Shown here: in pieces, positions 9,480 through 16,903 of the stretch
How positions within the stretch are numbered: position 1 is the stretch's first letter
How the letters are laid out: every line of letters begins with the position of its first letter
Origin: Octadecabacter sp. SW4
GTDB lineage: Bacteria; Pseudomonadota; Alphaproteobacteria; Rhodobacterales; Rhodobacteraceae
Direction: 5' to 3'
Length of the DNA stretch: 64,000 nucleotides
Assembly (NCBI RefSeq): GCF_008065155.1
Contig: NZ_CP042819.1
Coordinates: forward strand, 2,972,501-3,036,500
Translations under genes and position numbers: made by a program
Notes under the pieces: model-generated
The model's database searches: none
What the model saw: the letters and a program-made list of their open reading frames with translations, nothing else
Told to the model about the DNA's origin: nothing

Positions 9480-10637
9480 TTAGCCCTGCTCGTCCGTGTC
9501 CTGCGGCTTGGGCTTGGTGAACGGATAGATGAACTGCCGCCAGTATCCGCGCGGGACCGTGTTGCCAACCACACCATAGTTTTCCGGCCATTCCGTTTCG
9601 GGCAGGTGATGCGTGCCAAACAGCCAGTCATAGATCGGGAAATGGCTGGCATAGTTGATATCAATCGCCGCTCGGTCACTGCCGTGGTGCCAATGATGAA
9701 AGCGCGGCGTGACAAAGAACCGTTCAACAAACCCCAGCTTCCAGCCGATATTGGCGTGGATGAAACTGGAATAGAAATAGACGATCAAAAGATAAGCCTG
9801 AATCGCCACCGGATCAAAGCCAAGCGTAAACATCGGCACCGCTGTCAGACTGCGCAGCACGGCAATTTCAATCAGATGCATCCGCGCGCCTGCCAGCCAG
9901 TCCATCTTTTTTGTCGAATGATGGATCGCGTGGAACCGCCACAAGACCGGGAACGTGTGAAAGGCGCGGTGCACCCAGTATTGCACGAAATCCGTCGCCG
10001 CCATGATAATCGCAACTTGCATCCAGAACGGCAGATTGACGATATGGATGCGGACATCGTCCAGCGGGACTTGTGCATTCACATAGTTGGACGGCGCCAG
10101 CGTGATGAACCCCAGAACCTGCACCAACATCGAACTGACAAGGTAGTAAAACATGTCCTCCTGCCATTCTGCGCGAAACACGGTCTGTTCGCCGCGCGCC
10201 GGGAAAAACCGTTCCAGCGGGACAAACAGGAAGCCGACAAGCAGGACGTTGATGATGAAGTAGTCCAGACCGAAATAGAAACTTTGCGGCACGTCACTGG
10301 CGTGCTGCGGTTGTGTGGTCGCCATTAGGGACGCCACAACCGACACGGCCAAGGCCGTCCATCCCAATGACTTGCGGCTACTGAGGATCAGGCTCAGGAG
10401 CGATAGCGCGTAGCCAGCCAGCAGCACGAACCGCAGGGCGGCCGTGACGATGCCACTGTCTTGAATGAACGCGATTTCGGGGTATGAAAATGTCTCGGGA
10501 AACCAGCGCAGCAGGACGATCAGAAGGCCAGCGATAGATGCCAGAAGTGCGAGTGACCCCGACAGCCAGCCACTACCAAGCGGGCGTTGGTCACGTGGGG
10601 TTTCAAGCTGTTGAATGACCTTGCGCAATACCTTCAT
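9480..10637 (-). CDS. Sterol desaturase / fatty acid hydroxylase family membrane enzyme
   Basis: The 385-residue protein has several transmembrane segments in its N-terminal half and a di-iron hydroxylase core with histidine clusters HRAFH, HAIHHS and HHWHHGSD. Family members hydroxylate or desaturate sterols, carotenoids or alkyl lipids; the substrate here cannot be told from sequence. It sits downstream of the NfeD/stomatin pair in the same direction, 21 bases from the NfeD stop, so it may be in the same transcript. Confidence 0.88.
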   Translation of the reverse strand: MKVLRKVIQQLETPRDQRPLGSGWLSGSLALLASIAGLLIVLLRWFPETFSYPEIAFIQDSGIVTAALRFVLLAGYALSLLSLILSSRKSLGWTALAVSVVASLMATTQPQHASDVPQSFYFGLDYFIINVLLVGFLFVPLERFFPARGEQTVFRAEWQEDMFYYLVSSMLVQVLGFITLAPSNYVNAQVPLDDVRIHIVNLPFWMQVAIIMAATDFVQYWVHRAFHTFPVLWRFHAIHHSTKKMDWLAGARMHLIEIAVLRSLTAVPMFTLGFDPVAIQAYLLIVYFYSSFIHANIGWKLGFVERFFVTPRFHHWHHGSDRAAIDINYASHFPIYDWLFGTHHLPETEWPENYGVVGNTVPRGYWRQFIYPFTKPKPQDTDEQG

Positions 10638-10658
10638 CTCAAAGTCCCCGTGCGCGGT

Positions 10659-10931
10659 CTAATCGTTAATATCGCGATCCCAGATTTTCACCTGCCCGTG
10701 GCGGATACCGAAAATCTTGCGCAGGGCGATAAACGACACCAGTGAAAATGCGGCAAACACCAGCAACGCCCAGGGCAGGGTCAACCCGCCCAGACCCAGC
10801 AACAGGATCGCTCCGACAAAGGCCGCCCCCGCCGCAAAGCCCAGAAAGATATAACCGGGAATGACAACTTCAAGAATGGCCAGCACAACGGCTGCTGACA
10901 TCCAGACCCACCAGACTGACCAGAGTTCCAT
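10659..10931 (-). CDS. NfeD-family short membrane protein
   Basis: This 90-residue protein consists of two or three transmembrane segments with the Gly/Ala-rich pattern of short NfeD proteins (VIPGYIFLGFAAGAAFVGAI) and a brief cytoplasmic tail. NfeD proteins pair with stomatin/SPFH proteins in membrane quality control. The start lies two bases after the stop of the SPFH gene, which supports co-translation. The separate C-terminal OB-fold seen in longer NfeD proteins is absent or much reduced. Confidence 0.85.
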   Translation of the reverse strand: MELWSVWWVWMSAAVVLAILEVVIPGYIFLGFAAGAAFVGAILLLGLGGLTLPWALLVFAAFSLVSFIALRKIFGIRHGQVKIWDRDIND

Positions 10932-10933
10932 GA

Positions 10934-11824
10934 TTAACGCCCTTTCAACATTTTGAAGGCATCGCCAAACGCCTCAAGTGCATTGGCGGGCACAAGGATC
11001 GTGTTGCTGCCATTGCCTTCGCCCAGCTTGTTCAGTGCTTCGACCTGTTTCAGGGCAACCTGATACTGCGCGGCTTCAAGGCCGTTGGCGGCAATTGCTT
11101 CGGCCACAACACCTGTCGCATAGGCTTCGGCATCCGCGGCGATCCGGCGGGCCTTGGCGATTTGCTCGGCGGCGTAAAGTTCAGCGTCAGCCGACAGTTC
11201 CACGGCGCGCTTTTTACCCTCGGCCTCGGTCACCTGGGCGCGGCGGGCCCGTTCGGCGTTCAGCTGCTGCAACATCGCAGCACGGGTGGCGGCATCAAGG
11301 TTCACGTCCAGAATTTCAGCGCGGGTCACTTCGATCCCCCAGTCATCCACCTGCGCGGCAAGCTGATCCTGAATGGCCAGGATCAGGCCCGTGCGGTTGG
11401 CCTGCACCTGATCCAGTTCCATCTTGCCGATCTCTGAGCGCACGATACCGGCCACAGTCGTGGAAATCGCCCCGTCGACGTCGCGAATACGATAAACGGT
11501 CTTTTCAGGCTCAATGATGCGGTAAAACACCGATGTTTCCACCTGCACCAGCACGTTGTCGCTTGTGATCGCGTCCTGGCTCATCACCGGAAGTTGGCGC
11601 TCAAGCACAGAGATCTTATGGGCCACGCGGTCCAGAAACGGCACGATAAAGTTGATACCGGGCCCAAGCACGGACCGCAGACGCCCGAACCGTTCCACAA
11701 CGAACTTTTCCGACTGCGGGACGATGCGCACACCGACCAGAATACAAACGATAATAAATGCAGCGAGCAATAGCAGCAGAATATTCCCGCCCACAAATTG
11801 CGTAATGATTTGTTCAAAATCCAT
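10934..11824 (-). CDS. SPFH/stomatin-like protein (QmcA-like)
   Basis: A single N-terminal transmembrane segment (about residues 13-33) precedes an SPFH domain with RIVPQSEKFVVERFGR and PGINFIVPFLDRV, then an Ala/Glu-rich coiled coil (EAEGKKRAVELSADAELYAAEQ). Such proteins form large ring assemblies on the inner membrane and modulate proteases or lipid domains. I placed the start at MDFEQI, after AGGGAACG, giving 296 residues. It leads the nfeD operon. Confidence 0.92.
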   Translation of the reverse strand: MDFEQIITQFVGGNILLLLLAAFIIVCILVGVRIVPQSEKFVVERFGRLRSVLGPGINFIVPFLDRVAHKISVLERQLPVMSQDAITSDNVLVQVETSVFYRIIEPEKTVYRIRDVDGAISTTVAGIVRSEIGKMELDQVQANRTGLILAIQDQLAAQVDDWGIEVTRAEILDVNLDAATRAAMLQQLNAERARRAQVTEAEGKKRAVELSADAELYAAEQIAKARRIAADAEAYATGVVAEAIAANGLEAAQYQVALKQVEALNKLGEGNGSNTILVPANALEAFGDAFKMLKGR

Positions 11825-11981
11825 GATGCGTTCCCTATTCAGCTTTGCTTTCAAATAGGGCGTGCGGGTATGAAATAGAAGCCGGAAACGCACTGTTTAC
11901 AGCCAATCCGTGCGGTGTGTTGCCCGCAAGACTCGCGTGTATATCAATTGCAGTGGTGTCTGGTCAGGCGTAAACAGGGCT

Positions 11982-13235
11982 ATGCCTGCACTATGTCGCG
12001 ATTGTCTGGCCACGTTTGACGCTGGTGCCCGCTGCCCGACTTGCCGCAGCCCCCGCATCACTGCGCACCCGGAATTGTTTGACCTGACCATCGCGCATAT
12101 GGATTGCGATGCGTTTTACGCCAGCGTCGAAAAGCGTGATCACCCCGAGCTCGAGGGCAGGCCCGTGATCATCGGTGGCGGGCGGCGCGGCGTTGTCAGC
12201 ACCGCCTGCTATGTGGCGCGGATTAAAGGCGTGAAATCCGCGATGCCGATGTTTCAAGCGCTGAAACTTTGCCCCGAAGCGGTGGTCGTGCGGGGCCGGA
12301 TGGAGCGCTACGTCGAAGTTTCCCGCCAAGTGCGCGCCCTCATGGACGAGCTAACGCCCATCGTCGAACCGCTATCGCTGGACGAAGCGTTCATGGATCT
12401 GTCCGGCACGCAACGTTTGCACGGCGCGCCGCCTGCGGTGATGCTGGCACAGCTGACCAAACGGATGCGCGATGAAATCGGGATCACGGGGTCCATCGGT
12501 CTGTCTCACAACAAATTTCTGGCCAAGGTCGCCAGCGATCTGGACAAACCGCGCGGCTTTTCGGTGATCGGTGCGGCTGAAACCACTGAATTCCTGCGCC
12601 ACAAGCCCGTTCGGCTGATCTGGGGGATCGGCCCTGCCGCCCAAGCCTCGCTTGATACGGCCGGTATCCGCACATTCAACGACCTGCTGCGCTGGGACCG
12701 GCGCGATCTGTCAGACCGCTTTGGCGGGATGGGCGAACGGCTTTGGCACCTTGCGCGGGGGCAAGATGCGCGCCGCGTCAGCAGCCACACGCCGGTCAAG
12801 GGGCTGTCGAATGAAACCACGTTTTTCGACGATACCAGCGATCCCGACATCCTTGATGGCCACATCTGGCGGCTTTCGGAAAAAGTCAGTGGACGGGCCA
12901 AGGCGCAAGACAAGGCGGGCCGCGTTGTAACGCTGAAACTGAAGCGGTCCAACCACACCAGCCTGACCCGCCGCCTGAGCCTGCATCAGCCCACCCAACT
13001 GGCCGACACAATCTACCGCACCGCGCGCGGGCTGTTTGATCAGGTGGGAGATAAGGGGCCATACCGCTTGCTGGGTGTCGGGATCAGCGATCTGGTGGCA
13101 GCCACAGACGCCGACCGCGAAGGTGACCTGCTTGACCCCGAAGCTGGCAAACGCGCCAAAGCCGAAGAAGCCGCCGACACGATCCGCAGGAAATTCGGCA
13201 AAGATGCGATCCTGAAAGGGCGGGCGCTGCGGTAA
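11982..13235 (+). CDS. dinB: DNA polymerase IV with N-terminal zinc-ribbon-like extension
   Basis: This is a Y-family translesion polymerase. The catalytic DCDAFYASVE block and SLDEAF metal-binding motif are intact, followed by the palm, helix-hairpin-helix (LIWGIGPAAQASL) and little-finger domains. Before the polymerase start lie about 40 residues with two CxxC pairs, CRDC and CPTC, which could bind zinc. I chose the ATG at 11982; the codons before it carry no ribosome site. Length is 417 residues. No LexA box was recognised upstream. Confidence 0.93.
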   Translation: MPALCRDCLATFDAGARCPTCRSPRITAHPELFDLTIAHMDCDAFYASVEKRDHPELEGRPVIIGGGRRGVVSTACYVARIKGVKSAMPMFQALKLCPEAVVVRGRMERYVEVSRQVRALMDELTPIVEPLSLDEAFMDLSGTQRLHGAPPAVMLAQLTKRMRDEIGITGSIGLSHNKFLAKVASDLDKPRGFSVIGAAETTEFLRHKPVRLIWGIGPAAQASLDTAGIRTFNDLLRWDRRDLSDRFGGMGERLWHLARGQDARRVSSHTPVKGLSNETTFFDDTSDPDILDGHIWRLSEKVSGRAKAQDKAGRVVTLKLKRSNHTSLTRRLSLHQPTQLADTIYRTARGLFDQVGDKGPYRLLGVGISDLVAATDADREGDLLDPEAGKRAKAEEAADTIRRKFGKDAILKGRALR

Positions 13236-13253
13236 CGCGGGTCGAGACCCGCC

Positions 13254-14117
13254 TTACTCTGCCGCCACCCGCAGATCACCCGCTTCGCCAATCGCGGCGA
13301 GTTCGGCAACAACTCCATCCAGCGCTGTCTTGAAGGCTGCAAAGTTGCCATTCGGGCGCACGGACTGTTCATCCATATACAGTGCCCGGTCGATTTCGAC
13401 CTGCACCGCGTGCTGGCGCCGCGAAGGGCGACCGTAGTGTTGCGTGATATAGGCACCAGCAAAGGGCATGTTGCGTGCGACTTTAAAGCCCGCGCTGGCA
13501 AAGGCGGCTTCGACCCTTTCAACCACTGATCCGGCGGCGGCGGCACCAAACCGGTCACCCAGAACCACATCGGGGCGCGCACTGCCCGCAGGGCTGACGC
13601 TTTCAATGGCTTCATGGGGCATGGAATGACAGTCAATCAGGATCGCTTCTCCGAACGCGCCGTGGGCCTGATCAAGCAGGGTCTGCAACTGATCGTGATA
13701 GGGACGCCAATGATCGGTGATCCGCATATGCGCTTCGGCGAGGCTGATCTTGCCGCGCATGATCGCCCGCCCGTTTGACACGACCCGCGGGATCACGCCC
13801 AAACCGCTGGCAATCCGCGGATTATGGGCCGCGCGGCGAATACCGTCGATCAGGGCCGGGTCAAATTCTTCGGGGGCGCGGTTCAGATCGACATAGGCGC
13901 GCGGTGCACCCGCCAATAGCAGTGGCGCGCCGTGGCGGGGCGCCGCATCAAACAACTGATCGACAAACGCATCCTCTGACGAGCGAATCTGCTGCGCATC
14001 AAGGACAGCACGGCGCAAAAACGCGGTCGGGTAGTCACGCCCGGAATGGGGCGAAGCAAAAACCACGCTGGTAGTGCGCTGCACGGGCGACACGAGACTG
14101 AATGACGGTTCTGACAT
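13254..14117 (-). CDS. N-formylglutamate amidohydrolase family protein
   Basis: The 287-residue protein has the family's metal-site motifs: SPHSGRDYP near the N-terminus, SEDAFVDQLFD and LIDCHSMP. The family hydrolyses N-formyl-L-glutamate in histidine degradation or acts on related amides. No hut genes are nearby, so its physiological substrate is open. The ATG at 14117 follows AAAGGAG. It converges on dinB with an 18-base gap. Confidence 0.9.
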   Translation of the reverse strand: MSEPSFSLVSPVQRTTSVVFASPHSGRDYPTAFLRRAVLDAQQIRSSEDAFVDQLFDAAPRHGAPLLLAGAPRAYVDLNRAPEEFDPALIDGIRRAAHNPRIASGLGVIPRVVSNGRAIMRGKISLAEAHMRITDHWRPYHDQLQTLLDQAHGAFGEAILIDCHSMPHEAIESVSPAGSARPDVVLGDRFGAAAAGSVVERVEAAFASAGFKVARNMPFAGAYITQHYGRPSRRQHAVQVEIDRALYMDEQSVRPNGNFAAFKTALDGVVAELAAIGEAGDLRVAAE

Positions 14118-14170
14118 CAACGCTCCTTTGTCACAAACGATAGCGCATAAGAATAGGTTTCCAAAAGCCC

Positions 14171-14199
14171 TTGATCACCTGTCCGACTCCTTTTATAGA
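14171..14199 (+). promoter_or_regulatory. Sigma-70 type promoter of tRNA-Val
   Basis: TTGATC at 14171-14176 is separated by 17 bases from TATAGA at 14194-14199, about 70 bases before the tRNA. Spacing is ideal and both boxes match the consensus at four or more positions. Confidence 0.6.
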
Positions 14200-14267
14200 C
14201 CGCACACCTGACGCGGTTTGCCCGCGTCCTGTTTCGTTATGGACTGGGCAAATTGTTAAGGGATCAT

Positions 14268-14342
14268 GGGCGCTTAGCTCAGCGGTAGAGCACTTCGTTG
14301 ACATCGAAGGGGTCACAAGTTCGAACCTTGTAGTGCCCACCA
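14268..14342 (+). tRNA. tRNA-Val (anticodon GAC)
   Basis: A complete cloverleaf can be folded: acceptor GGGCGCT pairs with AGTGCCC, the anticodon stem CTTCG/CGAAG holds the loop TTGACAT, and the T-arm contains GTTCGAA. The anticodon is GAC, for valine. The 3' CCA is encoded at 14340-14342. Confidence 0.97.
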
Positions 14343-14420
14343 TGAATTTTAACGGCCCCTTAGACCGGGTCAAAATGTAACCAAGGCGCCCCGACCGCGC
14401 CGCGAAAGAGGAGACGACCA

Positions 14421-14546
14421 ATGAAGGTTCGCAACTCACTCCGCTCGCTCAAGCAGCGTCATCGCGATTGCCGCGTCGTGCGCCGTAAGGGCCGCGTCTA
14501 TGTAATCAACAAGACGCAGCGCCGCTTTAAGGCCCGTCAGGGCTAA
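14421..14546 (+). CDS. rpmJ: 50S ribosomal protein L36, zinc-independent type
   Basis: The 41-residue basic protein begins [11 protein letters not shown] and ends [11 protein letters not shown], typical of bacterial L36. It retains only one cysteine and lacks the CxxC...C...H zinc ribbon, so it belongs to the C-minus class common in alphaproteobacteria. AGAGGAG lies upstream of the ATG. It is separated from the spc operon genes, standing alone after tRNA-Val. Confidence 0.96.
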   Translation: MKVRNSLRSLKQRHRDCRVVRRKGRVYVINKTQRRFKARQG

Positions 14547-14570
14547 GCGGACACCGCTTGACACAGATCA

Positions 14571-14602
14571 GGGCCGCATCCGGAGACGGGGGCGGCCTTT
14601 TT
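14571..14602 (+). terminator. Terminator of rpmJ
   Basis: GGCCGC at 14572-14577 pairs with GCGGCC at 14592-14597, followed by a TTTTT run. A small second hairpin, AGCGG-aca-CCGCT, overlaps the rpmJ stop codon. Confidence 0.8.
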
Positions 14603-14623
14603 CTTTGGCAGGACCGGCACAAA

Positions 14624-15016
14624 TCAGATGTGCTCGTCCCGATAAGGCAGATCATCCAACGACACGTTCATGAAGTCTGGTTCCGGCGTTTGCAAAAATT
14701 GCACGACCTGAACCGTCCTGCGGTTTTCCAGCACGGCTTTCACGGCGCGGTGCATGCCATCCATCAACCGTCCTTCACTGCACAAAATCAGCGGATGCGC
14801 CAAATCACAGGCCTGCACCAGCGCCATATGTGCAGCGATTGCTTTTGGGGTCGGGATCATCGTCTGGTCCTTGAACCACCAGTTCTCATACAATTCGGCA
14901 ATATCCGACAACGGGATCGTATGCGGCGCGATCCCGCGGGCAAGCCGCACAAGACGGTGGATATCCCAGATCAGCGTGTCGCTGCCAACCTGCCTGCAAT
15001 GATACTGTGTTCTCAT
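14624..15016 (-). CDS. Small ParB/sulfiredoxin-fold-like protein
   Basis: I do not recognise a named family. The 130-residue protein contains CSEGRLMDGMHRAVKAVLE, which resembles the GxxxDGxHR signature of the ParB N-terminal/sulfiredoxin fold, where it binds a nucleotide. There is no helix-turn-helix DNA-binding part and no signal peptide. The gene is single, opposite to rpmJ. A nucleotide-binding or hydrolase role is inference from the motif alone. Confidence 0.6.
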   Translation of the reverse strand: MRTQYHCRQVGSDTLIWDIHRLVRLARGIAPHTIPLSDIAELYENWWFKDQTMIPTPKAIAAHMALVQACDLAHPLILCSEGRLMDGMHRAVKAVLENRRTVQVVQFLQTPEPDFMNVSLDDLPYRDEHI

Positions 15017-15166
15017 GATGCCGATTATGGGCGCAAGCTATGGTCGCGTAAATGCGCCGACTGGACAACCATGTGCGGGTTTTCCAGACTTTGCAGTCTT
15101 GGTGCTAGCCAGCCTGACTCTGTGGCATTAACCTATGCGCGATAGCCCAACCAAAGGACAAATTTC

Positions 15167-16381
15167 ATGCCCAGACATATTTTCAAATTCGCCGCAGGCT
15201 TGATATTCGCGGCCGCGCTGCCCGCCGCCGCACAGGAAAACCTCTGTGGTGGAACCGGCGACAACGGTCAGTGGATCGGCGGGGATGCCATAAACTCTGA
15301 CATCACAACCGCCCCCGACTATATGGAACAAATGGCGCTTGTGCTGCTACGCAACGAATATGTGTCACTGTTCACCGTCAGCGCAGGCACCGAAGTCCGG
15401 ATCGAGGCCGCAGGCCGTGGCAACGGCGATACGATCATTGATGTGCGCAACGAAACCGGCGAAATTATCCTGTCGGATGACGATTCCGGCGGCATGGGGG
15501 CGTCGCGCGGCGAATTGTTCCTTGATCCGGGTACTTACTGCGTATCGATGAGCAGCTATGATGGTTCGCCCCTCACTGGGTTTGTGCGTGTCGGACGCAT
15601 GGAACATGAAGCCCTGACACAGGGGTTCGACAGCGAACCGATGATGGGTGGCGAAGCCTGCACCGCCGATACCCCCGCGATGGACCTGAGTGGCGATGTG
15701 GTTGCCCAAGATATCACGGCAATCAACACGATCGACGGCACGCCATTTTACCGCTTTACCCTTGCCGTGGACGCGCCCATCACGCTGACGGCGGAAAACC
15801 CCGATGCCGATCCGGTGCTGACCCTTTATGACAATGACGGCAACCTTTTGGCTGAAAACGATGATTTCGACGGGCTGAATTCGCGCATTGATATGCAAAC
15901 CGCCCTGCCCGCAGGCACCTATTGCGTTGGCCTGCGCGCCTTGTCGGACGCATTTCAACCGGTCACACTGACGATCAAGGGTTATGACGCCGCAGAGGTT
16001 CTGAACACCCTTTACGCCCGCGGCGAGGCGAGCCCGCCCCTTGATGGCAGCTATCCTGTGACCAGCCTTGGCGTAATCGCCAGCCGCATCCGTCAGGACG
16101 CCCAGGTCACCGGCGAAACATCCTGGTTCGCGGTCGAGGTCGAAGAAGCGGGCCTGCTTTTGATCGAGGCAATTGCCCAAGGTAACGGCGACCCCGTGCT
16201 GGTGCTGTTCGACGATCTGGGCCGTGAAATCGCCTATAACGACGATTTCGGAAGCGGCCTTGATAGCCAGGTCACAGCCCGCGTGCAGCGCGGCACCTAT
16301 ATGATCGGCGTGCGCCAACTTGACGAAACTGTCCAGGGGTTCATCCGTATCCTTGCGGAACGCTTCGTCCCCGCGCAGTAA
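15167..16381 (+). CDS. Secreted protein with three PPC-like beta-sandwich repeats
   Basis: A signal peptide ending in PAAAQ precedes 380 residues built from three similar units. Each unit runs from a GNGD- or DADP-type strand through a D/N-rich turn (SDDDSGG, NDDFDG, NDDFGS) to a closing strand such as PGTYCVSM, AGTYCVGL or RGTYMIGV. This is the layout of bacterial pre-peptidase C-terminal domains, which assist extracellular proteins and often bind calcium at acidic turns. There is no catalytic domain. AAAGGAC precedes the ATG. Confidence 0.75.
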   Translation: MPRHIFKFAAGLIFAAALPAAAQENLCGGTGDNGQWIGGDAINSDITTAPDYMEQMALVLLRNEYVSLFTVSAGTEVRIEAAGRGNGDTIIDVRNETGEIILSDDDSGGMGASRGELFLDPGTYCVSMSSYDGSPLTGFVRVGRMEHEALTQGFDSEPMMGGEACTADTPAMDLSGDVVAQDITAINTIDGTPFYRFTLAVDAPITLTAENPDADPVLTLYDNDGNLLAENDDFDGLNSRIDMQTALPAGTYCVGLRALSDAFQPVTLTIKGYDAAEVLNTLYARGEASPPLDGSYPVTSLGVIASRIRQDAQVTGETSWFAVEVEEAGLLLIEAIAQGNGDPVLVLFDDLGREIAYNDDFGSGLDSQVTARVQRGTYMIGVRQLDETVQGFIRILAERFVPAQ

Positions 16382-16402
16382 AGCCGTGGTTCGGAAAATA
16401 GC

Positions 16403-16432
16403 CCCGTCTCCAGTTTTGGGGGCGGGTTTTTT
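16403..16432 (+). terminator. Terminator of the PPC-repeat gene
   Basis: CCCGTCTCC at 16403-16411 pairs with GGGGGCGGG at 16418-16426 around a six-base loop, with two G-T pairs, and is followed by six T residues. Confidence 0.85.
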
Positions 16433-16903
16433 CTATGCCAGACTTTTGCGCATTACCGTCCAGTGCGCACCGGTTTGATTGGGCACGGTCCGCAAGTCTT
16501 GCCAGTTTCGCCGCAAAAGTAGTCCGCGCGCGCTTTGGGTTGTGGTGTGAACCTGTCCGAATCCCTGATCCCGCGCGATTCCCTCGATTGCGGCACCAAG
16601 TGCGGACGCCAAACCGCCCCCACGCATATCGGGGGCAACGCATAGCCCGATCAACCACGGGACTTCATCGTCCAACTTACCAAACGAATTTGCGGAAAGG
16701 GTTGCGGTACCAGTTATCCGCGTGCCGTGCAAAGCAACTACCGCAATTGGCAGCCCGGAGTGCCGTATGCGCCGCACAAGATCACTAACTGCGTCACCGG
16801 CCCCAACCGCGCCATAGTGTTGCGGCCAAGTGTGCGCCAAAAGGCGGGCTGTATCAGCGGCAAATTCGGGAACATCCGCAAGCAGACGGATGTCAGGTGT
16901 CAC
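16433..16903 (-). CDS. GNAT family N-acetyltransferase
   Basis: The 156-residue protein has the acetyl-CoA binding loop DMRGGGLASALGAAIE preceded by the strand LIGLCVAP, the core of the GNAT fold. The acceptor is unknown. The GTG start overlaps the stop of the upstream pseudo-caspase gene by four bases, so the two are translationally coupled. The gene stops at the terminator of the convergent neighbour. Confidence 0.85.
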   Translation of the reverse strand: MTPDIRLLADVPEFAADTARLLAHTWPQHYGAVGAGDAVSDLVRRIRHSGLPIAVVALHGTRITGTATLSANSFGKLDDEVPWLIGLCVAPDMRGGGLASALGAAIEGIARDQGFGQVHTTTQSARGLLLRRNWQDLRTVPNQTGAHWTVMRKSLA

